Source: Talpa occidentalis
Lineage: Eukaryota; Chordata; Mammalia; Eulipotyphla; Talpidae
Direction: 5' to 3'
Assembly: GCF_014898055.3 (NCBI RefSeq)
Contig: NW_023605083.1
Location: 95,753,483-95,817,482, forward strand
Length of the DNA: 64,000 nt
Shown here: positions 11,065 to 23,665 of the stretch, one piece after another
Layout: the number at the start of each line of letters is the position of its first letter
How positions within the stretch are numbered: position 1 is the first letter of the stretch
The notes under the pieces: generated by a model
Told to the model about the DNA's origin: nothing
What the model saw: only the letters and a program-made list of their open reading frames with translations
Databases searched by the model: none
Program-made: the position numbers and the translations under genes

Positions 11065-13384
11065 GTAGGGCTAAGGCATTTAGCATTCCTTCTTAAACTT
11101 TCCTCTTCTGCACGTCTCAACTCTACACTGCTTTCCAATAAATGTTTCAAAGCCTGCCGTGGCTACTTCAACTCTGGTCCCCAAAAGCACATTTTGGAAG
11201 TGAAGAATTTTCTTTGACTTTGGGGGCCTCAAACGTCTTCCGTTTTTCCAATGCTTTGAGTTGTTGAATGTGGTTTTGTTTATGAATAGGCCTATCTTTA
11301 TCTTTTATTTTTTTCTCTGTATCTGTGAATAGAAGTTTTGGAGTGGTTTATCGGAAAGGAACAACTTTCGAAAAAGTTCAAATAAGGGATTTCAAGTTTG
11401 GGAACTGCATAATATCTCAGTTCTAATTGCTGAGAAGATGAACCTGAGGCTGTGTATTAGATACAGGGTCACTTAAAATGTAGCTAATCCAAACAAATGT
11501 ATTTCCCAAAAAAGTCACTTGGGGAAAGTAAAAATAGCAAATTTGGAGCACACCAAGTATTTAAAATGACATCACTGTAGAAAAAAAAAAATAAAGCCCA
11601 GTGCCACAAATATTTTTTTCCCAAACCATCTGATATTTATAAATGGAGACTTTTCCCCCAAATTTCTGTGTTAGTGGTGCATAGAGAAAACTTCTCAAGG
11701 GACGCTGAGTGAAGGTGAGTGGAAGAGCTGGTAGATGTGCCTGTGGAAAATAGCGATGTGTGGGTGTCCACGAGTACCAGGAGACGCTGGCCTTCTCGAG
11801 TGCTTTCTTAGTAGCTTGGTGTGGAGTATTAATTTGATAACAGTGGTAACAAGTGCTCAGTAAATGGTGGAACCTCTACTCAGAAGACGGGTTACTTTAT
11901 GAGCACGCTGACCTGAATGGTATTAGAAGACAGACCTAGTTTACGAAGCGTCCCTTAGCCCTTTTGACTGGACCAGTCCATGTGGCACTGGGTAATGAGT
12001 TTCAAAAATGAGAAGAGTGGCCGTCGCAAAACGAGGGTCACCTGTGACTTCCTTAGATGCTGCTGGCTTTTAGGTGTCCGTGAAGTCATTTGGAGATTTT
12101 CTTAGTCTCTGGACTGTTGAATTGAGATGAAAACTCAAGAGCTCAAGACTCAGTGCCCTGGAGCGCTGGGGCGAGTCTGCTCACCACAGGGTTCAGCAGT
12201 AGATGGTCTTTTATTGTCCATGGTGAAGTGAGGTAGTTGGTCTGTTAATCCCCTAGAAACATCGCCGCCACCGCTGTTTGTGATGTGGTCAAAACCGCAA
12301 GGCAACACTGCCACCTTTCTGAAGAAGAGAGGATGTAGATTTGTTTTGCGAGAAGCTGCATTTATTTCAAAAGTACCCCCTCAGTTCTTTGGGGAGGGGG
12401 CTGGGTTAGGGAAGGCACTGGTTTATTTCTAAAAGGATTTGGTGAGGTTCTTGATAGTAGAATTGCAAAACAGACTTATCAAACAAATCCTTCCCTCAGC
12501 TAAAGGGCAGGGGAGGGTGGCTGGCAAAGGCTCACTGCTCCTAAGTCCTGCTTTAGTGGGACGGGGGTGGTGCTGCCCTGGTGTCCCCCAGGTAGGCCCT
12601 GCAGGTCTCACCTCTGAGAATTTTGTTCCCTGCTTTACTTTTTCTTCCCTTTTTTAAACTTGGATAGGCTTTTGTGTCATAGGAAGGGTGACTTTGGGAA
12701 AGCATGATATCAAGGCAGACACAGGCATGCTTAATCCTCCACCTTTGATAAAGAGGGGAGCTAGAGTCAGGAAATGAACAAAACGGTTTGGTCATCTGAG
12801 ATGCAAAGGATCAATAATCTCCTCAGAGATAGGGAAGAAAAACCAAAATGTAAAACTAAGGGAATGTAACATGGAGGGTGGTGCTGGTTTTTCCTGAATA
12901 TGATGACTCCTATCGCTGCAATGGTGCAATGGCTGGCAGTGTGCTCACAAGAGGGCTGCCTCTTCCTGGGAGAACTGGGCTTATTTTGTGGCTAACAGTG
13001 GGTAAGGAAGGTAGCCCCTCTCTCCTTTGTTTTGCTCTCTTTTCTTTCATGAGTTACTGAAAATGTAAACTCATAAAATGCTTTCTATTTATTTCACTGT
13101 TAATGTTTGCTTAGAATAGTAGACCATGGTGTTGCATATTTTGTTGAAACTGTTTCAAAAAGTTTAATGAAGCTATAAATAGTTCTCTGATTATTAACAA
13201 GACCCACTGTGCTGTAGGATGTGTTTATAAGTGGGGAGAAAACGGCCACAACTCTGAAGCTGGCACGTATGCAACGGCATCCGACCGCTCTCCACAAGCT
13301 GCATGTCAGTGGCCTTCTTATTAACTACAAACCATGAAGGTTTACTTGTATGAACATGGTTGGTGCTAGAAGCTCATCTTATCT

Positions 13385-13640
13385 GAGAAGCCACAAGGTT
13401 TCATGGTTGAAAGCGGGAGTCTAGAGGCAAACTAGTTGGGTTTTTAGCAGATACCCCACTTACTGCCTGTGTGACCTTGAACCTGAGATAAATTCCATGA
13501 TTCTTTCTGCCTCAATTTGCCTCATTTGAATAATGAAGATGATTAAAGGGTTGTGGTGAGGATTAAATGTGATAATACAAGTAGAGTATTTAGAAAATGT
13601 CCTCAAAAATGACTGCCCTGTTATTAATATTCTTTAGCAG
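13385..13640 (+). mobile_element. MIR element
   Basis: Shows the MIR core: CTGCCTGTGTGACCTTGAACC, CCTCAATTTGCCTCATTTG, and GGTTGTGGTGAGGATTAAATG. Ancient, degenerate tRNA-derived SINE. Confidence 0.85.
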
Positions 13641-13779
13641 CATAATCCTGTGTTTATCACTTCCTCCTCTGAGTGTGAGTTACTCTATCTGCAAATGTCG
13701 AGGTTGGCCTAGGTGATTTCTCAAGCCTTTGGTAACATTTTATGGTTCTCTGAAAATGCATAAATTATGAGAAATGACA

Positions 13780-13890
13780 GAACTGCGAATGGGCTGTACA
13801 GCAATTGGGCATCGATGATTGGCGGTTTACATATATGCATTAATTAGCATTACTGATTGGTTACGAACCAGTTTCCCGGCATTTAATCTT
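13780..13890. other. Possible conserved non-coding segment in intron 1
   Basis: A repeat-free segment holding ATTGG (13815 and 13855 regions), a CATATATGCATTAATTAGCAT block and other TAAT-type motifs. It reads like an enhancer-type element rather than a decayed repeat, but this rests on composition only. Confidence 0.2.
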
Positions 13891-14134
13891 CTCACTGTTG
13901 TTTTATCAATATCTGTCATATGTCACTATCAATGAGTTTCCTCAATATCATAATCCTGTGTCATGTATAACACAAGGACACACACCCACACCATGCACAA
14001 AAGATCAAAAGGAGAGCAAAAGAGGTATGGATATCACTTCTATAGAATTATTATATTTCTTGTGTTTCTTTCTTTTTCTGCTCTTCCCATTCAAACCATC
14101 CAGACTCTGGTACCAGCCATGACCTTGCCTCCAT

Positions 14135-14300
14135 TGCCCCACAAATGTAGAGTTGTTGGATTTTGCAAAGAACATCCAGGAAACCCAGTTAAATTTGAAT
14201 TTTAGATAAGCAATGCTTTTTGAGCATTTTGCAATATTGAGAGCATACTTTTATCTGAATTCCAAATCAATCTTGGCATTCTGTGCTATATCAGACATCC
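14135..14300. mobile_element. Ancient interspersed repeat, class uncertain
   Basis: The GAGTTGTTGGATTTTGC...CCCAGTTAAATTTGAATTTTAGATAA segment is followed by an imperfect reverse-complement echo (TTATCTGAATTCCAAATC). It resembles a common mammalian medium-reiterated element that I cannot name with confidence. Confidence 0.4.
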
Positions 14301-15469
14301 CTACCTACAATCTGAGATGTGTTTCATCAACACCCTCTGTTAACCAATCCCATTAAATTTTTGACATAATGGGTGCCAAAGACGTCCCAAAATGCAGCAC
14401 ATGCATTCCAGGCATGAAAGTGGAGACTCAGAATGAGGAGGGGGTGTCGTGAGCATGATCTGACGTCATAGGATAAGGTGGTGCTACAGTACAGAGGCTC
14501 CAGGACTTGGATGGCAGCTGATAGAAGCCAAGACCATACAGGGCAAGCTGAAGAAGCAGTGACTGGACTCAGTTAAATGTACAGTAGTGAAACACCCCAG
14601 TTCTGCTATCCCAGCAGTGTCTAGCGATAGGCCTCTAGAATCTGCATCTGGCTGTCCTTCCAGAGAAAGCAAGGGCCATCTCAGAAGGTCATCCTCTGTT
14701 CTTTCTCTATCCTCTGCCTTTCATGTAACCTACAGTATCTGGTTTCTGTTAAGCTAGATCACACCTCTGGAATTGAATTTTATCTCCTATGTTTGAGGAG
14801 AATGGACTTAGTGGTTGATCTCAGAAGTTATACCATAATGGGCACTATCGAAGAAATTTCCACCATGAGTTTAAGTGAAACTTAGGCTCTCTACCTTTAC
14901 CATTATTTAGTTTTATAGTCTAGGACAAGTACTTTAAGTCAGGAGAGCGGCTTTCCCATAACATTATAATATTAAATTACGTAATCATTTAAGTTAATTA
15001 TCAGCATATGTATTTATACACACAATTTAATGACCTCTTTAGATGTTATTTCTGTCAGTTACAAAATAGATCATCTGGTTCATCTTTGAAGTTACTTTTA
15101 GTCCTAAGATTTGCTATTTTCCAAGTGAGTGGCTCAGAGTATTTTTATAAAATTGTGAAGACTATATGCTTCATAAAAGTGTTGCCATGACATCTTTGAA
15201 CTGTTGTGTTCTCATTTCAATGACTTCATATGCTCAATCTCATTCCCAAAATTTCATTGACAGCTTTTTAAACAAGTGAAGATGTTGGATGTGAAGCTGG
15301 CCAGAGCATAAATATCCTAATTATTCCCCAAATCTATCTTGCTATTGAAGTAACCAATAGGATAATTTTTAAATTTTCAACCTTACTCCATCAAAGTCTT
15401 TCAGGAATTTTTACTATGAAGTCATTGAAATGATTTTATTAGAATATTGTGTGAATGATGAAGATGGTA

Positions 15470-15640
15470 GATGTGAATTATTCAGTCATCCATTCAAGGA
15501 GTACTTATTGACCATTGTATGTCTGGTCTCTGAGAATACAGCAGTTCAAAAATGTCATGGCAACACTTTTATGAAGCTTATAGTCTTCACAGTCAGAATA
15601 GGAGGAAGCTATAGGCCAGTTCTCACTCTGGGCAACCGTA
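15470..15640. mobile_element. L2/MIR-class ancient repeat fragment
   Basis: A pattern of 'tatttattga...ctggtctctgagaatacagcagttcaaaa' type, common in old mammalian L2-like copies. Degenerate; the ORF through it is chance. Confidence 0.45.
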
Positions 15641-15712
15641 CAAACTGTTCATGGCTGAACTTATTCTTCCTTCCTTTGCTGACAGCCACTAATTCCTTTC
15701 TCGGCTATGGCA

Positions 15713-16115
15713 TTAGTTTCCTATTACAGTTATAGCAAATTACCACAAATTTAGTGTCTTAAAGTGACACAAATTATGATCTTAGAGTCATAGTAGTTAG
15801 AGGCCTTGATGGGGACTCAGTAAACTAAAATCAAGATGTTAGCAGGGCTATGTTCTTTCTAGAGACCCTAAAGGAGAGTCCATTTCCTTGTCATTTCTGG
15901 ATTCTAGAGGCTCCAAATCCCTTGGCTCCTGACCTCTCCTGCCATCTTCAGAGGCAGCAGTATAGCATCTTCCAAACTCTCCCTAACTTATACTCTTCTG
16001 CTCTGTCTTCCACTTTTAAGGAATTGTGTGATTCCGCTGGGCTTATCCAGGATAATCTCCGTATGTTGTTAATGTCAACTGATTAGCCACAGTTTCATCT
16101 GCAGTCTTCATTCCC
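15713..16115 (-). mobile_element. LTR-like ancient repeat (probable MaLR/ERVL class)
   Basis: The order of blocks (CTATTACAGTTATAGCAAATTACC, ATCAAGATGTTAGCAGGGCT, CATTTCTGGATTCTAGAGG, CTTATCCAGGATAATCTCC) matches a widespread mammalian LTR-like repeat. The class is given with moderate confidence and no coding content remains. Confidence 0.5.
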
Positions 16116-16125
16116 ATATGCCACT

Positions 16126-16475
16126 GGTCTTAGTCTGCTCAGGCTGCAATAACAAAATGCCAGAGGCAGTGTGGAAAACAAAAATTCATTTTCTCACAGT
16201 TCTGGAGACTGTAGGTCCCAGAGTCAGAAGTCCAGCGTGGTCAGGTTCTGGTGAGAGCTCCCTTCCTGGCTTGTAGATGGCTGCCTTCTAGCTGTGTCCT
16301 CACATGGGTGGAGGGTGGAGAGAGATTTCCAGAGGCTGCCTGGTATCCAATCTCATAAGAGGACTAAGACTGGCTTCAGGGCCCCACCCTCATTGCCCCA
16401 TCTAAACCTGCTTCCCAAAGGCCACATCTCCAAATACTATCATCCCATTAATTCAACATATAAATTGGATGGTTT
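16126..16475 (-). mobile_element. MLT1-type (MaLR) LTR
   Basis: In plus orientation it reads GTCTTAGTCTGCTCAGGCTG, TTCTCACAGTTCTGGAGAC, CTTCCTGGCTTGTAGATGGC, CCCAAAGGCCACATCTCC and ATTCAACATATAAATT. This is the reverse complement of the canonical MLT1 LTR order. Solitary and without genes. Confidence 0.88.
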
Positions 16476-17059
16476 GCTTAATGAAGCTAATCTCTATATG
16501 TTGGTGTGCCTGTCTTCCCCACCACACAGGTAAGAATCTGGTGGCTGTCCTTCCTGGGTGCCTGCTTACATGCCAGCTCCCCACTTCCACTCCTCAAACC
16601 TCTGTTATTTATTGGTGTCAGAAACCAACTCTACCCCCCAAGGATACCCGCTATAGTATAACCATGTCCTCAAGGAGCTCCCTGGCAACCTGGAAAATGC
16701 TGTATGAGAGTTAAATATCTAGGAATTCATTATTCAACAAGTGTTTCTTCCAAGTTTCCCTCACAATGGAGGAACTGAGAATATTACCGGGAAGCAGAAA
16801 AGACACATCTCAGGTGCTCAAGGCTGACCACAGTCCTCAAGAGATCACAATTAACTGGAACTTAAGAGATAAATGCATTTTAATTATTAAGTGGGAATTT
16901 AAAATTTTTTTTTAAAATCAAAGGAAGATTTGAGGTCTGCCTGGGGTCACTTGCTTCAGACTGTCACTGGCCCTGGGGTCAGCCTTATCAGAGTTATGCC
17001 TGTCCCATGTGACCGTCCCTGATGGAGCTCCATCTTCCCCTGCTCCCACCCCTTCCCTG

Positions 17060-17240
17060 CCTTGCTTTTACCCAGAGCTCTTATCATTATTGTTCATACT
17101 GAAAATTTTACTTGGCTATTTGTTTGGCATTTGTTCATGAGGGCAGGAAATTTTATTTTCACTAGGTGCTTTTTCCCCCAGCACCTAGAACAGCAATTGG
17201 CATAGAGAAGTCATCATTAAATGCATGTTAAATGAATACA
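17060..17240 (+). mobile_element. L2 3' end fragment
   Basis: Characteristic AGCACCTAGAACAGCAATTGG...TTAAATGCATGTTAAATGAAT ending, as in L2 3' termini. Confidence 0.7.
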
Positions 17241-17999
17241 GTTCATTCTTCCTCCAAAGATTATTCAGAAATAGCAAAAGTGGAAGCAATATATGTTTTT
17301 TATATATTTTTAGGCATGCGTGTTGAAACTAGAACAACAAAGGGGATGCATGAATATAAATACAAAATTCATGCATTCCCTTTTGTTAGAAATTCAGAAT
17401 TCAAAACAGTAGTTACTTCTTGAGTGGAAGAAACAGAATGAAGACAGAAGGGTGGAGGAAAAAAATTGGTATTTTTACCGTGGGCAGTGGTTACTAGCAT
17501 GTGTATTAAATTAATTAAACTGTTTATTTGCAGGTCAGTATTGATAGTGTGATAGTATGACATGGATCAAGGATTATGATTAATCAGTTTTGGATATGTA
17601 GTGCCTCTTAAAAAGTACATTTATTTTAAGACCGGAAAGAATAATATTGGTCTTTTATCTGCTGCAGTATATGATAGACACAGTAAGATTTTGTCAAATG
17701 GGATTGAGCTAACTTGAATGGGTCCTAATCTAATAGGAAGAATAACAGAAGTGCAGGATAGAATCAGAAGTTCTGAAAGCCAGAGTTGAATTGTCCATAA
17801 TTCAAAAAAGCCAGAGCTGAAGAGGAGATGAAGGGACATAAAGTGATATTTCAACTTCTTTATTTTCATTTTATTAGCGAGAACTCACTGGTCACCTAGC
17901 AGATGGTGACCAGCGCTCTTGCATCTCTGCCAGATTGGGGAGAAGGAGCCAGCAGGTGCATTTCACAGGTATCTGCCCTCTCACTCTCATTTCTGGTCT

Positions 18000-18125
18000 C
18001 CTGTGGGCAGAGTGACAGTGGGAGCCCATCAAGCCCACTCTCTTCTTCCACGACCTTGGGAAAATCAGTTCTGCTCATTGGGCCTCTGTTTCCATATTGG
18101 TAAAACGATTCATGAGGGAAAGACC
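18000..18125 (+). mobile_element. MIR-like fragment
   Basis: Contains GACCTTGGGAAAATCAGTTC...GGCCTCTGTTTCC...GGTAAAACG, the MIR core order. Confidence 0.55.
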
Positions 18126-18344
18126 TTGGTAAGATATTGAGAATTTCTTTTGCCGAAGGAAGTCCTTATGCCCCATATGGGAAGGGATTGCTTGACCTGG
18201 TTGCATGTGAACTACATAAGAGAAAAACATGGAGTAGTTGAAAGATCTTGATGGATATAAATAGAATTTAAAAAAAAAACACTGACCATTAGCCAAATAA
18301 TAGTTTTTTGCATCCTTAAGATTTTAGTCTGAGATTTTCAACTT

Positions 18345-18802
18345 TAGCAGGTTCATACCTCTTCAAATGTTTCTCCCACACCACACCCTTCACCAAGGTA
18401 CCAACCTTCCACCATAGTCCATTGAACCCCCTCCACTCATTATTGCCCTCCATTCCTCCTCTGGTTACCTCAGTTCTGCAGTAAGAATTCGAGAGTTGTT
18501 TTGGTTTTGTTGTACCTGTTCCTCTGCTTTGTTAATTTGTATTCCACACACGACTAATATCATCTGGCATTTGTCTTCCTAAACATTTCTCTTAGCATAA
18601 TCCCTCAAGTTCCATCCTCGTTGCAAATGGTGATTTCATCTGCTTTTATAGTTGAGTAGCTTTCCATTGTGTACATCTTCTTTACCCACACTTTGTCATT
18701 GGACACTTAGGTTGTTTCCATATCTTGGCTATTATAAATAGTGCTGCAATGAAAATGGAAATGGGTATGTCTTTTCTAATTAGTGCTTTTATATTCTTCG
18801 GA
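18345..18802 (-). mobile_element. Older L1 ORF2 3' part (3' portion of a rearranged insertion)
   Basis: On the minus strand it encodes a decayed L1 ORF2 C-terminus. In plus orientation, TTGTTTCCATATCTTGGCTA and ATAAATAGTGCTGCAATGAA are diagnostic. The 3'UTR lies toward 18345. It abuts an L1 piece in the opposite orientation at about 18803. Confidence 0.8.
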
Positions 18803-18960
18803 TAGTGGCAAGGGAAACAAAAGCATAAATAAACAAATAGGACTACAACAAACTAAAAAATTTCTGCACAGTAAAAAAGGAAAAAAAAACTATCATTATA
18901 ATGAAAAGCATCCTAATGAATAGAAAAAAAAAATTGCAAATCATATATCCAGATAATTTG
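18803..18960 (+). mobile_element. L1 ORF2 fragment in inverted orientation
   Basis: GGAAACAAAAGCATAAATAA, ACTAAAAAATTTCTGCACAG and CAAATCATATATCCAGATAA follow the L1 ORF2 order upstream of the segment at 18345-18802, but on the opposite strand. Together the two make a classic 5'-inverted L1. Confidence 0.7.
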
Positions 18961-20371
18961 TTTCTTTTCTTCTGTTGGTTGAGAGGAGATGAATTCTTCC
19001 ATTTCTCCGTATATACCATTGGAGTACTTCTCTTAACATTTCAGTCACTTCAATTAACAGTTGATCTGCTCTGCCATCTTAGATCACTAGAAAAGTAGAA
19101 GAGTTCAAAATGAATCAAGCCATTGTAATATTGTAAAAGTATTTATTCAATTCCCTCATTTACAAGAAATTAGCCACCACTTCTTGCATAGCAATGATGA
19201 ATGAATACACAGCCTCTCAAATAATTTCTGTCTTGCTAGTGCCTCATGCCTGGCACCCCAATTTGAATTACCATGTACATAAGTAAGCTTTCCAACTCAC
19301 CCTGTGTTTTTTCCCCTCTTAAGTGGTACATAGTCATCAGAGGCAGCAAGTCATCAGTTCTTTCTCATGAAATATAGTAAAGTGGGTCCAGGGACTATCC
19401 CTTTCTCATAGATAAGGTGAAATGACTGGAAAATACCTTATAAGCTGTTCTGCCTTTCCTATTTCTGGAAACACTCTGCCTTCATAAAATCATTCCATCT
19501 TGTACTCATGATTGGTTGGGTTGTTTTCTCAGCCTGAGGCAAAGTTCTACATGGAACTTTTTCAGACTCGAGCTCCAGATAGGGCGATGAAGCTCAAAAA
19601 AAGACTAAATCCAGAAAATGATATTTAACATTGAACAATAATCTCCTCAGTACTTTAAACTTTTTATTCTTTTGTGTTACCTTCCTGTGTTTGTCCGGAT
19701 ATTTGCGCAAATGTTTGCACAAAGCCAGAGTCAAGGTGTAAGCATATGTTTCTATCAATCAGTATAATAGTATTAGTAGTTTTCAAGTTGCTACATAACA
19801 ACATAATTTTTGTTTTCAAGACTATATCCTGTTCAACCAAGTGAGTATATAATAATTTACTAAACCCTTCCTACTTACTTGTATTAGAAAATTAAGGCAA
19901 TTATAATTTTTATATTATAAATAATACTACTATGAACATCTTTATGCATATAGCCTTATTCTTCCTCCAGATCATTTTGTGGGATACTCATTGTTTAGAG
20001 TAAATATCTGAATGTGGGAGTAGTAATTATGAATCTTTACGATCCACCATGGTAACTAACTAGTATTTCAGGAGCACTTACCATATACCGAGCTAGTTCT
20101 ATTTCCATGTGCCTATGAACCCTTTTCTCTACAATAGAAATAACTCAGATTGGGTATTTATCTAGCATTAACTGGTCTTCAATGAGCTTGTCACACCTTT
20201 TGAGTTGGAGAATAAGAAGGAAAGGAGTCATATATCTAGTCACATTTACCTGACACCTTTGAAAACTTCTGTGTGATATGCTATTTAGGGAATACCCGTT
20301 ATCAAATATGACTGATGTCTCATCAAAGAAGAGAAGAAGGCTAGGAGTTGTGAACCTATTGTCCATGATAC

Positions 20372-20638
20372 CTTTTTTTTTTTAAGATTTATTTATTTAT
20401 ACAAGCACTGGGTACAGTCAGAAGCGCGGGAGGGTGTGAGAATTCACCAGAGACAGAGTGGGGAACAGAAGAGGCAGACCGATGAAATACACTGCTGAGG
20501 GGAGCAGCGGGCGTGGCAGGAGAGGTCTGTCTAGCCATGCGGAACCCTCGCCTGTGGCCAGGGATCGAACTGGCACTGCAGAGGCTGAGGGCAGCTTCAC
20601 AGCCCAACACTCAACCACTGCTCCGCCAGGGGAGGCCC
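20372..20638 (-). mobile_element. tRNA-derived SINE (Rhin-like), young type
   Basis: Perfect 12-base target duplication TGTCCATGATAC (20360-20371 and 20639-20650). The tail is a T-run followed by (ATTT)n on the plus strand. The body carries the CACTGGGTACAGTCAGAAGC form of the younger subfamily. Confidence 0.95.
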
Positions 20639-20650
20639 TGTCCATGATAC

Positions 20651-20760
20651 TTTTAATATACATTTGCATTGTCCTATGAGATAGGCATGATTATCCCCAC
20701 TTTATGGGTGAAGAAACTGAAACACAAATGTGTTAAACTTAGAGTAACAGCTAATAACTG
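20651..20760. mobile_element. MIR-like fragment next to a SINE insertion
   Basis: GCATTGTCCTATGAGATAGG, ATTATCCCCACTTTATGGG and AAGAAACTGAAACACAAATG are typical MIR core text. Confidence 0.65.
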
Positions 20761-20787
20761 GTGATCTCATTTATTCCATTGAGTCAT

Positions 20788-20885
20788 GATGACCATCTCT
20801 ATTACAGCCTAAAGCTCCTTCTTAGCACCTCTTGTAATAGAGATGACCATCTCTATTATAGCCTAAAGCTCCTTCTTAGCACCTC
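20788..20885. repeat. Tandem duplication, 54-base period, two copies
   Basis: The segment beginning GATGACCATCTCTATTA at 20788 recurs at 20842. 44 bases of the second copy match with a single C/T difference near the start. Confidence 0.93.
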
Positions 20886-21059
20886 CACCGCATACACACA
20901 CCTCTTCAGGATTACAACTCCAAGTATATACCCAGTTGTCATTATTGCTTTTGACTTCCTGAAAAAATGACTTGTCAAGAAACTTATTTCTGGTGTGAAT
21001 TAACCTGTAATTTACACATTCCATCTACTTAAAATCCCATGACTTTTTATGAAACATGA

Positions 21060-21640
21060 CTATTAAAATTTCAATTTATTTGATAAAAATTCAAGAAGTG
21101 TTTGAAAACCAGCAACAACAGGAAAAATAAGCTTACCCTTAGACACAAAACAGATCGATATAAAAAATATGTAGTAACAGACAGTAGAATGGTGGTTGCC
21201 AATGAGTAGGGTTGGGGGGAATAGGAAGAGGTCAGTAAAGTATACATACTTTGATTTATAATTGTACAAACTTATAATTGTACAAACTTTCAATAATAAG
21301 ATGAATAAAGTCTGAGAATCTAATATGTAGCACAAATACTATAATTGATAACACTGGGTTTTATAATTGAAATTTGATGCTAGATCTTGTGTTCTCAGCC
21401 AAAAAGAAAGGTAAATATATGAGTTGATGGGTGTGTTAATTATCTCAGTGTTCAGTATCCTTTCACAGTGTATACAAACATCATATCATCATGTTGCACA
21501 CTTTAAGTATATACAATTACTCTCCTCTTTTCTTCTAATGTTAATATTTTCCTGTATTCTTTATATGGAATTTTGATCGATTTTGTCAGTTATACCTCAA
21601 TAGAACTGAAAAAATTTTTAAAAAGTCTAGTACTTACTGT
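21060..21640 (+). mobile_element. Old L1 3' end
   Basis: Contains AGACAGTAGAATGGTGGTTGC, ACTTTAAGTATATACAATTAC and TCAGTTATACCTCAATAGAAC, typical of old L1 3' ends in sense orientation. A 17-base local duplication (TATAATTGTACAAACTT) lies at about 21256-21290. Confidence 0.65.
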
Positions 21641-22142
21641 CAGTAATAAAACAGATAAGTATTATCAGTAGATCAGAATTGTGTGTGCATACACATATAT
21701 TTATGTGTTTGTATGATTTTAATCTCTAATTAATTATTAATCTCTAGTGATAATGCTGTTCAAATCAGCAATAAAATATGTGGTGAAAGTTTGTTTGGAA
21801 AATAAATTATTTGGGAAAAATGAACTCAGTTATTTTATAACACATCTTAAAATAAATTTCATATGGAATAAAGAATTAAGGAAAAAAATATTAGAAGAAA
21901 CAGAGGAGAGCAATCTTACAGTCTTGGTGTGGATCAGACCTACCCAGCATGTCACCAAGGTCAGAATAGAAATAAAAATGGCAAAACATATAAAATATGA
22001 CATGGAATAAAATGACCAAAAGAAATCTAAAAATCAATGAGTAGATTGAAAGAAAATTCTTGAAATGTGTATCCCAACAAAGGTGTAAAGGGGATTTCTA
22101 TGAAGAAAATTAAAAGCATACAACCTAAAAAGAAGGAATTCA

Positions 22143-22415
22143 GGGCCTCCCCGGTGGCACAGCGATTGAACTCTGGGCTGCGAAGCTGCCCACAGCCTCT
22201 GCAGCGCCGGTTCGATCCCTGGCCACTGGGGTGAGTGTCCCACATGGTGCGCAGACCTCTCCTGCCGCCCCCGCTGCTCCCCTCAGCAATGTACTTCGTT
22301 AGTCTGCTTGCTCTGTTCTCCACTCTGACTCTGGTGAATTCTCTCACCCTCCTGCGCTTCTGACTGTACCCGGTGCTTGTATAAATAAATAAATAAATCT
22401 TCTAAAAAATTTAAA
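22143..22415 (+). mobile_element. tRNA-derived SINE (Rhin-like), young type
   Basis: Perfect 16-base target duplication AAAAAGAAGGAATTCA (22127-22142 and 22416-22431). Head with A and B boxes (GGTTCGATCCC near 22209); tail (AAAT)n. Confidence 0.95.
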
Positions 22416-22473
22416 AAAAAGAAGGAATTCAAGGGGGAAAAACAATCAACAAATGCATAAAATATATTCAAAT

Positions 22474-22489
22474 CACACACACACACACA
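22474..22489. repeat. Short (CA)n tract
   Basis: Eight CA units within the old L1. Confidence 0.9.
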
Positions 22490-23403
22490 GAGAAAATGGA
22501 AATGTAAGAGCAAGACACCATTTTTTTTAAACATCAGAGTAGCAAAAATACTGATAACATCCAATAATGGACAATATGGAGATAAGGCACACATTCTGTT
22601 GCTGAGTGCATCTATAAAGTCTCAAAGGACACAATCTACAGTCTGTGTTGAATGTTAAATAAGCCTCACCATCAACCAAGATACTTCAAGTCAGCCAATC
22701 TAAAGAAGTATTTCTTTGTACAGGCATTTTCATTGCATCATAGTTAATAATCAAAAGATGGAAATAGCAAACATCCATCAAGAGAGATATAATTAATTGA
22801 ATAATGGTAGGTTCACACTAGAAATGCAATAAAATACAATGCAAAGGAAAGTGGAAATGATAAAATTCTATATAATTTGGCTGCAAAAGATCTCCAATAT
22901 GTATAGTTAACTTTTTTAAAGGCAGATTATGAAACAAACAGACAACATACATACATTCACCTTTTTTAAAAAAAGTTATTTATACCTAATTACACACAGA
23001 CTAAAACCTTCAGGAATATAAGTCAAACTCTTCACAGTGATACCCAGGAGTGGAAGAAGAGCAAGACTGTATCTTTTCTTTTACTATTTGAATATTTTAA
23101 AACAAGAATATGTTGGCATCTGTGGAATTTTTAAATATGTCCAAAATACAGGAAGAAATTGACAACATCATAATAGTAAGGAAAAAAGTATTTCTGTAGG
23201 TCTAATCAAGTAATCAAAAATTCAAATGAGGCTCTAGAGGATCTGAATACTGAAGTTATAGTGACTATATATTTGAAATCTCTTGCATGGCACAAAATAT
23301 TAGGAGATAACTTTAAGTTTAGCACCTTCCCCAAACACAGAGAGAGAAGAGAGGGAGAAATGTTAATACATTACATATATCATTTCTTGGCCCGCAGCAG
23401 TTG

Positions 23404-23665
23404 TTTTTATTTTTTTTTAAAGAAAATGCTTTTATTATTTTACTTATTTTTATTTTTTATTTTATACATTTTTTACATCATTTTTCATCTTTGCACAATG
23501 TATGCATTTTCATCTTGGTTATAGTCCCCATACAATTCCCACCCCCTTGTTTTGATCCTACTCCCTTCTCCCCACGCCCCCTGCAGTGTGTCTGTGGTTT
23601 ATAGTTGCTTGTTGATTTTTATTTTTACTTTATTATAATTAGGTTTTTTCCTGGTCTCTTATTTA
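23404..23665 (-). mobile_element. L1 3'UTR fragment
   Basis: A T-rich start is followed by sequence shared with the L1 3' ends at 4080-4270 and 61960-62110: the CCATACAATTCCCACCCCC region, a CCCCCTGCAGTGTGTCTGTG block and a CTGGTCTCTTATTTAGG end. Antisense to MYOCD, 5'-truncated, non-coding. Confidence 0.85.

Larger units (their letters stand above)
21740..23170 (+). mobile_element. Degenerate old L1 (interrupted by a SINE)
   Basis: A-rich sense-orientation L1-like text, e.g. AAGATGGAAATAGCAAACATCC and GTTCACACTAGAAATGCAAT. It is split by the SINE at 22143-22415. The ORF 21747-22010 is a decayed fragment, not a gene. Confidence 0.5.
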
